Shown: positions 32,361 to 41,194 of the stretch, piece by piece
Layout of the letters: every line of letters begins with the position of its first letter
How positions within the stretch are numbered: the stretch's first letter is position 1
Source of the DNA: Bacillus shivajii
GTDB lineage: Bacteria; Bacillota; Bacilli; Bacillales; Salisediminibacteriaceae
Reading direction: 5' to 3'
Length of the DNA stretch: 64,000 nt
NCBI RefSeq assembly: GCF_020519665.1
Contig: NZ_CP084703.1
Location: 930,001 to 994,000, forward strand
Translations under genes and position numbers: made by a program
Notes under the pieces: model-generated
Database searches by the model: none
The model's input: only the letters and a program-made list of their open reading frames with translations
What the model was told of the DNA's origin: nothing

Positions 32361-33473
32361 TTTCGTAACAATAGCTTTTCGTTTTGTGAAATCAATATCT
32401 TTGTAGTAGGCGTTTTTAACAAGTAGGTTAGGACCAAGACATTCAGCTGCAGGACAATGGCAATCAATACTTTTTGCCAAACTGGACTCTTTCCAACGAT
32501 TGTAGGCTTCTGGTAGCTTTGTTTCTTGAATGTTCCCTAGAGGTTTCGCATCATGAAAGTCAGTGACATTAATTGTCCCATCAAAAATATCAACATTTAA
32601 CCTTGAACGACCGTCTGGGTCGTTTCGAACTGTAACATTTTTCTCGTTGTACAGTCGAGCGAGCAAAGCTTGGTCTTCTTCATTTGAATTACACGGGTAA
32701 AACGGTAATGTACCAAACAACATCCAAACGTTCGGATTACGATGATCTAGTAAACGGTGGATCCCTTCCCTAATTTCTGATAATGAAGCGATCGACAAAA
32801 TGCTAGCAAAATCGCTTGGGTACATAGGATGCACTTCGTGACGCTGACATCCCATATCGATAATTTGATCATGGATTTGTTCTAAGTGTGGTAATGTGCG
32901 CTTATTGATCATCGTTTCAGCAGAAACTGTCACACCTTGTTTCGTTAAATAACGGCTATTTTCTACCATGCGATCAAAATAAGCTTTCCTTTGCTCAAAT
33001 GTCGGCTTTCGGTCCATAACGGCAAAACCAATCTCTGCAAAGTCTTCGACACTGCCGTAGTTATGAGAAATGTGTAATACATCTAAATAAGGAATAATTC
33101 TTTCATATCGTTCAATAGGCATTGTTAAATTTGAATTAATTTGTGTGCGGACACCACGTTCATGGGCATACTTTAACAAAGGGACGACGTAATTTTTCAC
33201 CGATTTTATTGAAAGCATCGGTTCACCACCGGTAATACTTAATGATCGTAAATGAGGAATCTCGTCTAACCTTTGCAAAAGTAACTCTAATGGCAAAGCA
33301 TCTGGGTCTTTCGTTTGTAATGAATAGCCGACTGCACAGTGCTCACATCGCATGTTACACAAGTTCGTAGTCGTAAATTCAACATTGGTTAAACGTTGCT
33401 CTCCATATTCTTTTATGTCCAAGTAAGCTTCCCACGGATCGTAAGAAGGTGTAATAGGTCGTAAAGTTTTCAT
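32358..33473 (-). CDS. yfkAB: Radical SAM protein YfkAB
   Basis: 371 residues from ATG at 33473, after GAAAGGACG. Radical-SAM cluster motif in TTNLCNMRCEHCAVG (CxxxCxxC) with SITGGEPM, and the C-terminal CHCPAAEC (CxCxxxxC) that defines the YfkAB family and probably binds a second iron-sulfur cluster. Substrate unknown. Single uninterrupted frame, unlike the early B. subtilis annotation that split yfkA and yfkB. Confidence 0.92.
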   Translation of the reverse strand: MKTLRPITPSYDPWEAYLDIKEYGEQRLTNVEFTTTNLCNMRCEHCAVGYSLQTKDPDALPLELLLQRLDEIPHLRSLSITGGEPMLSIKSVKNYVVPLLKYAHERGVRTQINSNLTMPIERYERIIPYLDVLHISHNYGSVEDFAEIGFAVMDRKPTFEQRKAYFDRMVENSRYLTKQGVTVSAETMINKRTLPHLEQIHDQIIDMGCQRHEVHPMYPSDFASILSIASLSEIREGIHRLLDHRNPNVWMLFGTLPFYPCNSNEEDQALLARLYNEKNVTVRNDPDGRSRLNVDIFDGTINVTDFHDAKPLGNIQETKLPEAYNRWKESSLAKSIDCHCPAAECLGPNLLVKNAYYKDIDFTKRKAIVTK

Positions 33474-33744
33474 CAAGTAAAACGTCCTTTCAATGTATTG
33501 CACCGTTTATCATCATACATGATTTTTCCATGATTGAGAATGGCATCTTTTTGGGAATGTTTTTAAATAGAGATACTTTTTGTTCCTTGCTTTTAGGAGC
33601 ATTAGTTCTATTGAAACTTGGTGGTGAGCAGCTAAATTTTTATGAATTAAATTAAAGGATTTGTACATTCTGTCTTGTCGTTTCGTTTGGTTTTGTTTAC
33701 AATAGGCACAGAAATCGGTTAGCGTTGCGGAAAGGAGTAAGATC

Positions 33745-33939
33745 ATGAACGATATACAAATGGGGAAGGAAGAAAAAATGTCCCTTCTTCATCAGCGAAT
33801 GGATCATCTTGTAAATATGCTTGATTCGATTGACCCTGAAAAAGCAGGCGTTGAAGATATTGATCGTATTATTGAAAAACTTGATGAGTTAGAAAAACAA
33901 TGTCAGCGATATCGCAAAGAAATCGAAGCGGAATCATAA
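33745..33939 (+). CDS. SE1561-family small protein
   Basis: 64 residues, helical and charged; core LDSIDPEKAGVEDIDRIIEKLDELE matches the SE1561 family of Bacilli. Function unknown. ATG follows AAAGGAGT. Ends with its own terminator. Confidence 0.85.
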   Translation: MNDIQMGKEEKMSLLHQRMDHLVNMLDSIDPEKAGVEDIDRIIEKLDELEKQCQRYRKEIEAES

Positions 33940-33948
33940 ATGACAGAG

Positions 33949-33975
33949 AAGGCGCTCAAAATGAGCGCCTTTTAA
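33949..33975 (+). terminator. Terminator of the SE1561-family gene
   Basis: AAGGCGCTC-AAAAT-GAGCGCCTT followed by TTTAAT. Confidence 0.9.
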
Positions 33976-34225
33976 TATTTAGAATACATCTACATGAAAA
34001 GAAGGAAAATCGCTAACAAACAATGAACAATGATGTTTAAAAAGGTAGACTTTGAGGAATGGTTTCATTGAAACTTGTCCGAAAAAAAGCTTTTTGATAT
34101 TTTCCCATAATTTTTCACATTTTTATTTAGAGGCACGAAACATTGGTGCGACAATGTTTTTGTTATCTTAGAATAGTTAGTAAAATTCAGAGAACTTAAC
34201 TGTGCTTAATTTTCTGTTAAAAAAT

Positions 34226-34234
34226 TGTTATAAT
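34226..34234 (+). promoter_or_regulatory. Extended -10 promoter
   Basis: TGTTATAAT, a perfect extended -10, with a weak TTAATT at -35 (17-bp spacer). It is 36 bp before the lipoprotein start. The rest of 33976-34225 is AT-rich and holds nothing recognisable. Confidence 0.6.
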
Positions 34235-34269
34235 CCAATAGGATCAAAATTTAAGGGGGATCTTATATT

Positions 34270-35106
34270 ATGAAAGTATTATCAAAGTCTTTAGCCTTAG
34301 GTGCTTTATCTTTAGCCCTTGTTGCATGTGGTGCTACTGAAGAAGAAACAGAACAAACTGGTGCTCCACAAGAAGATGAAACAGAAGAAGTATCCGAAGA
34401 ACTAGAAGACGAAGATACAACTGAAGAAGCAACAGAAGAGGAAGAGTCAGAAGAACTAGAAGCTGGTATGCCTTTTACAGTCTTAGAGTCTTCTGAAGAT
34501 GAATTGCGTGTGGAAGTGGATGGAGAAGAAATCGTTCATGATGCTTCTATTTATACAACAACGTTTGGAAAAGAAGTGAAAAAACTTGAAGGAATGGAAT
34601 TTGAATATACAGAACAAGGTCAGCCAGTTGCATATGCAGTATTTGAAGAAGGTCATTTCTTACAAGATGTTTACTTTGAAGTAGAAGAAAATTTGATTTT
34701 AGACGGTGATGACGTTATCACTCGTGATGTTGACGTAGAGAACGAAATGAACATGGAAGAGCGAATGATTGCTAACCGTGGTCATGTAGAAAATGCAGAA
34801 TTCCATCTTCTTGATGAGTCTGTACCATTCCATTTTTATGCTGAAGTAGAAGGGGATGCAAGCCGTCCTGGTCACTTCCCGGAAAACATTGATGGCGATG
34901 ACTACCGTCAATACTCTTTCTATGAAATCACAGAAAATGGTCGTTACATTGTGACGATTCAAGTTCCTGCAGATGTAGATGCAGAAGTAGAAGCAACAGC
35001 GATCGCTTTAGCACTTTCTTATCAATCTGATGAAGAAATATCAGCTGACGAACTTGAAGAAGTTGAAGGTGAAGAAGAAACTGAAGACGAAGAAGACGAA
35101 GAATAA
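34270..35106 (+). CDS. Strongly acidic lipoprotein, unknown function
   Basis: 278 residues. Signal peptide with lipobox LVAC (about Cys20), an E/D-rich linker (about 25-70), a folded domain (about 70-255) without recognised motif (GMPFTVLESSEDELRVEVDGEEIVHDASIYTTTFGKEVKKLEG), and a second E/D-rich tail ending EDEEDEE. The very low predicted pI fits a surface protein exposed to alkaline or saline medium. Strong extended -10 promoter and own terminator imply substantial expression. Confidence 0.8.
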   Translation: MKVLSKSLALGALSLALVACGATEEETEQTGAPQEDETEEVSEELEDEDTTEEATEEEESEELEAGMPFTVLESSEDELRVEVDGEEIVHDASIYTTTFGKEVKKLEGMEFEYTEQGQPVAYAVFEEGHFLQDVYFEVEENLILDGDDVITRDVDVENEMNMEERMIANRGHVENAEFHLLDESVPFHFYAEVEGDASRPGHFPENIDGDDYRQYSFYEITENGRYIVTIQVPADVDAEVEATAIALALSYQSDEEISADELEEVEGEEETEDEEDEE

Positions 35107-35116
35107 GTCAGTTTAA

Positions 35117-35151
35117 GGGATAACTCATTTGAGTTATCTCTTTTATTTTTT
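35117..35151 (+). terminator. Terminator of the acidic lipoprotein gene
   Basis: GATAACTCA-TT-TGAGTTATC followed by TCTTTTATTTTTT. Confidence 0.9.
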
Positions 35152-35171
35152 CTACCAGTATTAATAAAATA

Positions 35172-35320
35172 ATGGTCGATAGTATAATAGTAACTAAGCC
35201 TTACTTACACAGGATGTGGTGGCTTAGTGATTGATCACAGTACGTGATCGACTATATCCGAAGTTCCTCATTAGAACTTGGCGACAAGTCAAGTTTTGTT
35301 TATGAAAAGATGATACATAG
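35172..35320 (+). repeat. Family A-related fragment with AGGA-loop hairpin
   Basis: Shares ATGGTCGATAGTATAA with copies 4 and 5. CTAAGCC/GGCTTAG encloses CAC-AGGAT-GTG (35208-35218). A second hairpin GATCAC-AGTAC-GTGATC (about 35233-35250) has the loop AGTAC, apparently a changed AGGAC. It lies in the leader region of the next gene. Confidence 0.6.
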
Positions 35321-35376
35321 CGGTATATGTTATTTTATATGATGTGAAAAGAATAGATAAAAGGGGGGAGAGAAAA

Positions 35377-36015
35377 TTGAAATTATATTTAATAAGGCAT
35401 GGCCAATCTGAAGCGAATAAAAAGGGGATTATTCAAGGGCATGCAAATTTTCCGTTGACGACGTTAGGAAAAAAACAAGCAGTTTTTGTAGGGCATTTCT
35501 TTTCAGACGTCCATTTAGATGCGATTTATTCAAGTGATTTAGACAGAGCTTACGAAACAGCGAAAGGGATAGAATACCATCACCCATTATCAATCCGAAG
35601 TTGGGATCAATTAAGGGAGGTTGGGCTTGGACCGCTAGAAGGAAAGTCCCGCGATCAAGTAAAAGAAGAATTTCCTCAAATAAGCACTCATTCACTCTTA
35701 TTATCAGGAGTAGAAGGTAGTGAAACCCAAGAGGAGATTACCAAACGATGTCGTTATGTACTTGACCAACTATATGCAGCTCATCAAAACAATACCGTAG
35801 CACTCGTCTCTCATGGTGGTTTTCTCAGTATTTTACTTATGTATATGATTGCAGGAGAAAGTTGGCACAAGCTTACGCGACCCTTTATTATTGGAAATAC
35901 TGGCATTAGTCATATAGAATATGATGAAAACGAACAAGTGAAGTTCCACTATATCAATCGAACGAGTCACTTAGAAAAAGGAGAAAGTCTTCAATCATCA
36001 ACAGTACTATACTAA
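35377..36015 (+). CDS. Histidine phosphatase (phosphoglycerate mutase superfamily)
   Basis: 212 residues from TTG at 35377, placed 4 nt after GGGGGGAGAG; the ATG further upstream has no site. Catalytic LIRHGQSEANKKG (RHG near residues 6-8), second catalytic His in VALVSHGGFLSILLM. Resembles broad-specificity phosphatases (PhoE, CobC-like) rather than the glycolytic mutase. Substrate uncertain. Confidence 0.88.
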   Translation: MKLYLIRHGQSEANKKGIIQGHANFPLTTLGKKQAVFVGHFFSDVHLDAIYSSDLDRAYETAKGIEYHHPLSIRSWDQLREVGLGPLEGKSRDQVKEEFPQISTHSLLLSGVEGSETQEEITKRCRYVLDQLYAAHQNNTVALVSHGGFLSILLMYMIAGESWHKLTRPFIIGNTGISHIEYDENEQVKFHYINRTSHLEKGESLQSSTVLY

Positions 36016-36017
36016 TT

Positions 36018-36064
36018 AATGGAAAAAACATCCAGGTGCCTGGCACCTGGATGTTTTTTCCATT
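36018..36064 (+). terminator. CCAGGTGCCTGGCACCTGG repeat hairpin 4
   Basis: A perfect 47-bp palindrome: AATGGAAAAAACATCCAGGTG pairs with the mirror arm, with TTTTTT in the second arm. Ends the phosphatase gene. Confidence 0.85.
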
Positions 36065-36109
36065 AGGTGATTTTGTCTTTTTATAAATATTTTTTTAAAT
36101 GTAGCATAT

Positions 36110-36151
36110 TGTGACAGATATCACTGTGATATAAAAATGGAGGTTTACGAT
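36110..36151 (+). promoter_or_regulatory. Fnr-type site and promoter of the globin gene
   Basis: TGTGA-CAGATA-TCACT (36110-36125) matches the Fnr consensus at 9 of 10 defined bases. A TACGAT at 36146-36151 gives nearly the same activator-to-(-10) spacing as in the nos promoter. Confidence 0.6.
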
Positions 36152-36212
36152 ATAAACATCGTGGAAATGCGGATAATAAGAAGTGAAAACGATTAAAGGA
36201 GAGAGAATACAT

Positions 36213-36569
36213 ATGGCAACTTTGTATGAAAGGCTAGGCGGAAAAGAAGCGATTGAAACGGCAGTAGACATGTTTTACAAGAAAGTACTTGAAGATGAGA
36301 CAGTAAACTCATTTTTTACAGAAACGGATATGGAAAAGCAACGTGATCACCAAACGAAATTTTTAACATTTGCTTTAGGCGGACCTAACCAATATAGTGG
36401 TACGAGCATGGAAAAAGCTCACGAAGGAATGAACATTCAGCCTGAGCACTTCAAAGCAATCGCAACACATTTAGAAAACACATTAAGAGAACTAGACGTT
36501 CAAGACGAAGACATTCAGCAAGTGATGGAAAAAATTGCAGGTCTTGCGCCGAGCATTCTTAATAAATAG
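36213..36569 (+). CDS. glbN: Group 1 truncated haemoglobin
   Basis: 118 residues from ATG at 36213 (AAAGGAGAG 9 nt before). Truncated globin fold: ATLYERLGGKEAIETAVDMFYKKV, FALGGPNQYSG, and proximal His70 in MEKAHEGMNI. Group 1 globins bind O2 and NO and often detoxify NO. Its Fnr-type promoter, like that of the nos operon, suits a role in NO protection during denitrification. Confidence 0.92.
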   Translation: MATLYERLGGKEAIETAVDMFYKKVLEDETVNSFFTETDMEKQRDHQTKFLTFALGGPNQYSGTSMEKAHEGMNIQPEHFKAIATHLENTLRELDVQDEDIQQVMEKIAGLAPSILNK

Positions 36570-36710
36570 GCGCTGTAAAGTTCATTGTTGATAAAAAGTG
36601 TTATTTTACAATTCTTTCCTTTATATGGAGCGAAGATGGCGACTCACAGCGACTAGCTTTGACTTCCCGAGTTAGCTCTGAGTTGTTTTTAGCAATAAAT
36701 AAAAGAACGG

Positions 36711-36748
36711 AAGAAACGAGTTCATTGTTTAAACTCGTTTCTTTTTGT
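36711..36748 (+). terminator. Terminator downstream of the globin gene
   Basis: AGAAACGAGTT and AACTCGTTTCT pair around a short loop; TTTTTG follows. Bases 36600-36710 contain a fragment (GCGACTCACAGCGACTAGC) resembling repeat debris. Confidence 0.8.
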
Positions 36749-36890
36749 TTTTCAAGCGTTATGATACATTTGAAAAAGATCAAAAATGGAACTAATTGAT
36801 TTTTCAAAACGATTCAAAAAATCACGACAAATGCAAGGTTTTTCATAGTATAATAGGTATCAAATGATAGAAAAAGGAGTTAGATGTGTC

Positions 36891-38426
36891 GTGGAAAACT
36901 TTCAACAAAGCATGTATGAACTAGTTGTCGAAACATCAACAAACTTACCTCACGATGTCCGACGAGCGATTAAAGTAGCGAAAGAGCGTGAAAACGAAGG
37001 AACGACAGCAGCATTATCATTATCAACAATTACACAAAACATCGATATGGCTGATGAACATGTATTACCAATTTGCCAAGATACAGGGATGCTCACATTT
37101 GAAATTAAAGTACCAGTTGGGGCAAATCAAATTAAAATGAAAGAAGCGATCCATAACGCAATCAAGCAAGCGACAACAGATGGAAAGCTCCGTCCGAACT
37201 CCGTAGATTCTCTCACCGGTGAAAATAGCGGTGACAACATCGGTCCTGGAACACCGATCATCCATTTTGAACAATGGGAAAAAGATTACATAGATGCACG
37301 CTTAATTATTAAAGGTGGTGGCTGTGAAAATAAAAATATTCAGTACAGTTTGCCAATGGAGGTTGAAGGTCTAGGTCGTGCTGGACGTGACCTTGACGGA
37401 ATTCGCAAATGTATCCTTCACTCCGTATACCAAGCACAAGGTCAAGGCTGTAGTGCAGGATTTATCGGCGTAGGAATTGGTGGAGACCGTATTTCAAGCT
37501 ACGAGCTAGCGAAAAAACAGTTACTTCGTGACGTAAATGATGTAAATGATAACGAAAAACTCGCTCAGCTTGAAGATTACATTTTAGAAAAAGCGAATAC
37601 ACTTGGTATAGGTACGATGGGATTCGGTGGAGAAGCGACACTTTTAGGATGTAAAGTTGGCTCAATGAACCGTCTTCCAGCAAGCTTCTTTGTATCTGTC
37701 GCTTATAACTGCTGGGCGTTCCGTCGCTTAGGTGTGAAGCTTAATGCAGAAACAGGTACAATCGATAGCTGGTTATATAAAGACGGCGAGAAAATCTCTT
37801 TTGCAAATGATGATAAAGAGAAGCAAGAGAAAAAAGAAGAAAAACGTGAAGTTGTTCTTGAAGCCCCAATTACAGAAGAACAAATTCGTGAACTGAAAGT
37901 TGGCGACGTCGTCATTATCAATGGTGACCTTCATACTGGGCGTGACGCGATCCACCACCACTTAATGGATAATGACGCACCAATTGATTTAGACGGACAA
38001 GTCATTTACCACTGTGGTCCTGTTATGCTTAAGGATAAAGAAGGCGAGTGGCACGTGAAAGCTGCTGGACCAACGACAAGTATTCGTGAAGAACCTTATC
38101 AAGGTGATATCATGAAAAAGTTCGGTATTAGAGCTGTCATCGGTAAAGGTGGAATGGGACCAAAAACATTGAAGGCACTCGAAGAACATGGCGGTGTTTA
38201 CTTAAATGCGATCGGTGGTGCTGCTCAATATTACGCTGATTGTATCAAAAAAGTAGACGGTGTTGACTTAATGGAGTTTGGTATTCCAGAAGCAATGTGG
38301 CACTTAAAAGTAGAAGGCTTTGCTGCGATTGTCACAATGGATTCACACGGAAACAGCTTACATGAAGACGTAGATAAATCGTCATTTGAACGACTAGCAC
38401 AACATAAAGAAAAAGTATTTGCTTAA
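36891..38426 (+). CDS. fumA: Class I fumarate hydratase (fused alpha-beta)
   Basis: 511 residues from GTG at 36891, 11 nt after GGAG; the upstream ATG overlaps that site. It interconverts fumarate and malate with a [4Fe-4S] cluster. Alpha domain about 1-290 with LPICQDTGM (Cys62), GGGCENKN, GQGCSAGFIGVGIGGDR (Cys187) and later cysteines; a charged linker (KEKQEKKEEKREV, about 310-325); beta domain about 330-511 with GDLHTGRDAIHHHL and GGMGPKTL. The cluster form is oxygen-sensitive, unlike class II FumC. Confidence 0.95.
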   Translation: MENFQQSMYELVVETSTNLPHDVRRAIKVAKERENEGTTAALSLSTITQNIDMADEHVLPICQDTGMLTFEIKVPVGANQIKMKEAIHNAIKQATTDGKLRPNSVDSLTGENSGDNIGPGTPIIHFEQWEKDYIDARLIIKGGGCENKNIQYSLPMEVEGLGRAGRDLDGIRKCILHSVYQAQGQGCSAGFIGVGIGGDRISSYELAKKQLLRDVNDVNDNEKLAQLEDYILEKANTLGIGTMGFGGEATLLGCKVGSMNRLPASFFVSVAYNCWAFRRLGVKLNAETGTIDSWLYKDGEKISFANDDKEKQEKKEEKREVVLEAPITEEQIRELKVGDVVIINGDLHTGRDAIHHHLMDNDAPIDLDGQVIYHCGPVMLKDKEGEWHVKAAGPTTSIREEPYQGDIMKKFGIRAVIGKGGMGPKTLKALEEHGGVYLNAIGGAAQYYADCIKKVDGVDLMEFGIPEAMWHLKVEGFAAIVTMDSHGNSLHEDVDKSSFERLAQHKEKVFA

Positions 38427-38439
38427 AAAAATGTTGAAG

Positions 38440-38473
38440 GTACGCTTAGCATAAAGCTTTGCGTACTTTTTTT
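38440..38473 (+). terminator. Terminator of the fumarase gene
   Basis: GTACGCTTAGC-ATAAA-GCTTTGCGTAC followed by TTTTTTT. Confidence 0.9.
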
Positions 38474-38530
38474 GTATAAGAGCCCAGCATTGAATCTGAT
38501 CCACGACTAAATTGAAATCATTTTAACTAA

Positions 38531-38790
38531 CGGATAAATGTGATTTTTCACGGATAAATCGAAAAAGTCGCGGACAAAGCCAAAAAGTTACGGACAAAGC
38601 CAAAAAGTTACGGACAAAGCCAAAAAGTTACGGACAAAGTCAAAAAGTTACGGACAAAGCCAAAAAGTTACGGACAAAGCCAAAAAGTTACGGACAAAGT
38701 CAAAAAGTTACGGACAAAGCCAAAAAGTTACGGACAAAGCCAAAAAGTTACGGACAAAGCCAAAAAGTCGCGGACAAACCCAAAAACTGA
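38531..38790 (+). repeat. 20-bp tandem array, 13 units, third type
   Basis: Thirteen consecutive units of exactly 20 bp, consensus CGGACAAAGCCAAAAAGTTA (equivalently AAAGTTACGGACAAAGCCAA); the first two and last units are diverged. It shares the framework AAAGT-N3-RRRY-AAA with the arrays at 8601 and 8888. Placed after a terminator and before pdaA. Confidence 0.95.
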
Positions 38791-38906
38791 CCGGTCAAAT
38801 ACTTTCATTCTTATAAATATCTTTTCATCATAGAACATGAATGAATTTCTCGATTTGTAAAAAACTATCTTATATTAACCGAGAAAAGAGAAGGGGTGCG
38901 TGTAAC

Positions 38907-39719
38907 TTGAGGAAACTTGCCTTATGTTTCATGATAGCTATAATATGTTTTACAACGATACCATCTGAAACCTTCGCATTAAGTAATAAATCATATAATT
39001 GGAACTTCAAACCGGCAAAAAATAATGAACCAGCTACAACCGAACCAGAGTATGAAGAACTACTGGATAAGTACGGAGGATTTTACATAGGAGATACGTC
39101 CGAAAAAGAACTGTATTTAACGTTTGATAATGGTTATGAAAATGGATATACCATTAAAGTGTTAGACGTACTAAAGGAGAAGGAAGTTCCGGCGGCTTTT
39201 TTCGTAACCGGACATTACCTTGATAAAGAACGGGATTTAATTGAACGTATGGTTGATGAAGGGCATACAATCGGAAATCACTCTTATCATCATCCTAGTC
39301 TCCCTAAGGTATCTGACGAACGTATAGAGCGAGAGATAATGAGTTTACAGTCATTGTACGAAGAAATTACAGGTAAAGACGATATGAGATATTTAAGACC
39401 TCCACAAGGCACGTTTAGTGAACGAACGCTCGCGAAAACAGCAGAATTAGGCTATATCAATGTATTTTGGTCATTTGCGTATATGGATTGGGAAGTCAAC
39501 AAACAAAAGGGCTGGAAATACGCTTATGACTCCATTATGAAACGTGTACATCCAGGCGCTGTTTTATTACTTCATTCTGTTTCAAGTGATAATGCGGATG
39601 CCTTACCGAAAGTGATCGATGATCTAAGAGAACAAGGTTATGAATTCAAGAGCTTAGATGACCTCGTAATGAAAAAAGAACTGGACTCTTATATCGAAAA
39701 ACAAGAGTGGAAAGAATGA
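38907..39719 (+). CDS. pdaA: PdaA-type polysaccharide deacetylase
   Basis: 270 residues from TTG at 38907, after GAAGGGGTG. Signal peptide (about 1-24), then a NodB deacetylase domain: LYLTFDNGYENGYT, in which Asn replaces the second catalytic Asp of the TFDDG motif as in PdaA, HTIGNHSYHHPSLP with metal-binding His residues, RPPQGTFSERT and LLLHSVS. PdaA deacetylates N-acetylmuramic acid during muramic-delta-lactam formation in the spore cortex, needed for germination. Its presence supports a spore former. Confidence 0.93.
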   Translation: MRKLALCFMIAIICFTTIPSETFALSNKSYNWNFKPAKNNEPATTEPEYEELLDKYGGFYIGDTSEKELYLTFDNGYENGYTIKVLDVLKEKEVPAAFFVTGHYLDKERDLIERMVDEGHTIGNHSYHHPSLPKVSDERIEREIMSLQSLYEEITGKDDMRYLRPPQGTFSERTLAKTAELGYINVFWSFAYMDWEVNKQKGWKYAYDSIMKRVHPGAVLLLHSVSSDNADALPKVIDDLREQGYEFKSLDDLVMKKELDSYIEKQEWKE

Positions 39720-39723
39720 CAAA

Positions 39724-39766
39724 AAAATGGAGTGTCACTCAACATGACTGAGTGACACTCCATTTT
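39724..39766. terminator. Bidirectional terminator
   Basis: AAAATGGAGTGTCACTCA and TGAGTGACACTCCATTTT form a perfect 18-bp stem with a 7-nt loop, between the convergent pdaA and GAF genes. Confidence 0.95.
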
Positions 39767-39774
39767 CATAAATT

Positions 39775-40140
39775 TTAGTTCGCTAAGCTTGTTTCTCCGA
39801 TAGCCTGTGCTAATGTTTCAAGCGTAGAAAGGTCAGTCACGTCAAAAGCAATTGCTTCTTTTGTACGAACAATTAATACGCCTAGCTGCTTATCTTCAGC
39901 AGCTTTTATTGGGAACTTTAACTCTCCATTTGCTTCCCAACGAAAATCATCTTCTTCATTGGATGCAGCCATCAATTTTACGCTTGACTCATCCTCATAA
40001 AAATAAATTCCAGCCCAATCAATATAAGGGACCTTTTCATGTAAAGTAGTCACAGTCTTTTGTAAGATATCTGTTAAACTCTTCTTTTTATACACATCAG
40101 CCATAATGTGTATCGATGCAACGTCTGTAGCAAATGACAA
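39775..40140 (-). CDS. GAF-domain protein
   Basis: 121 residues from TTG at 40140 (GGGAG upstream; the nearby ATG is out of frame). A single GAF domain (KSLTDILQKTVTTLHEKVPYIDWAGIYFYEDE...LKFPIKAAEDKQLGVLIVRT). It lacks the cysteines of free-Met-sulfoxide reductases, so a ligand-sensing or structural role is likelier. Monocistronic. Confidence 0.82.
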   Translation of the reverse strand: MSFATDVASIHIMADVYKKKSLTDILQKTVTTLHEKVPYIDWAGIYFYEDESSVKLMAASNEEDDFRWEANGELKFPIKAAEDKQLGVLIVRTKEAIAFDVTDLSTLETLAQAIGETSLAN

Positions 40141-40305
40141 AACATATCTCTCCCTTTAAAAGTGTCTGTTCATAATTTCTTTATTGAACCGGCACATCAT
40201 ATTCACATCGTCTATTTTAACAAAGGATCATACAGAAGAGGGCTACCAAGTTAAGGAAAGTCCTTATTTATGTTATGATGAGATACGAAGAAAGGCGGTG
40301 TATGT

Positions 40306-41178
40306 ATGGATCGACTCATTCAAGTGTCTGGACCTTACAATTTTAACCAAGCATTAATTCGGCTTGCATTAGACCCGTTACACGTTATTGACCGTGAAAC
40401 ACAGCAAATAAAGGTCCCAATTTATTTGAAAGGTAAACCAATTGTTGTAACAGTCACAAGCGTAGGGACATTTGAAAAGCCAAGTTTTCGAATTGAAGTG
40501 AAAGAAATGGTTGATGAACAAGAAGTCATTCAACGACTAAATGAACTGTTTCATTGGGATATACCGCTTGAAAAAATCTATAAATTTTATCAAAATACAG
40601 AAATCGCTCCATTATTTAAGCAGTTTCGCGGCACACCGTTTGTTTGTGACTTTCAATTATACGGTTGCTTGATGAAAACAATTATACACCAGCAGTTAAA
40701 TATGACATTTGCTTTTCGCTTGACGGAGCGTTTTGTGAAGACGTTTGGAGAAGAAAAAGAAGGTGTGTGGTTTTACCCATCACCAGAGAAAGTGAGTCAA
40801 TTGACTGTCGAACAATTACGAGACTTACAATTTAGTGGTCGTAAAGCAGAATATGTCATAGATACGTCTAAGCTTATTGCAGACGGAGATTTGAATTTAG
40901 AAGAATTAAAGAAACAGCCAGACGAAGAAGTAATCCGCAAACTTGTTAAAATTCGGGGAATCGGAAAGTGGACGGCAGAAAACTTTTTAATGTTCGGTCT
41001 TGGTAGACTTGATTTATTTCCGGCACAAGATATTGGTATTCAAAATGCGTGGAAAAAGTTTTATAACTTAGAGAAAAAGCCGACATTAGAAGAGATGGCT
41101 CATAAATCAGTGAAATGGAAGCCGTACCGTACATATGCTTCACTTTACTTATGGGAAAGTATTGAAGCAGCAGACTAA
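40306..41178 (+). CDS. yfjP: DNA-3-methyladenine glycosylase, YfjP type
   Basis: 290 residues. AlkA-like HhH-GPD glycosylase: helix-hairpin-helix [21 protein letters not shown] (about 215-235) and the catalytic Asp in LFPAQDIGI (about 239-247). It removes alkylated purines from DNA. Preceded by AAAGGCGG; followed within 16 bp by the RlmCD-like gene, the same pair order as yfjP-yfjO in B. subtilis. Confidence 0.9.
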   Translation: MDRLIQVSGPYNFNQALIRLALDPLHVIDRETQQIKVPIYLKGKPIVVTVTSVGTFEKPSFRIEVKEMVDEQEVIQRLNELFHWDIPLEKIYKFYQNTEIAPLFKQFRGTPFVCDFQLYGCLMKTIIHQQLNMTFAFRLTERFVKTFGEEKEGVWFYPSPEKVSQLTVEQLRDLQFSGRKAEYVIDTSKLIADGDLNLEELKKQPDEEVIRKLVKIRGIGKWTAENFLMFGLGRLDLFPAQDIGIQNAWKKFYNLEKKPTLEEMAHKSVKWKPYRTYASLYLWESIEAAD

Positions 41179-41194
41179 GCTTGAGGTGAACAAT

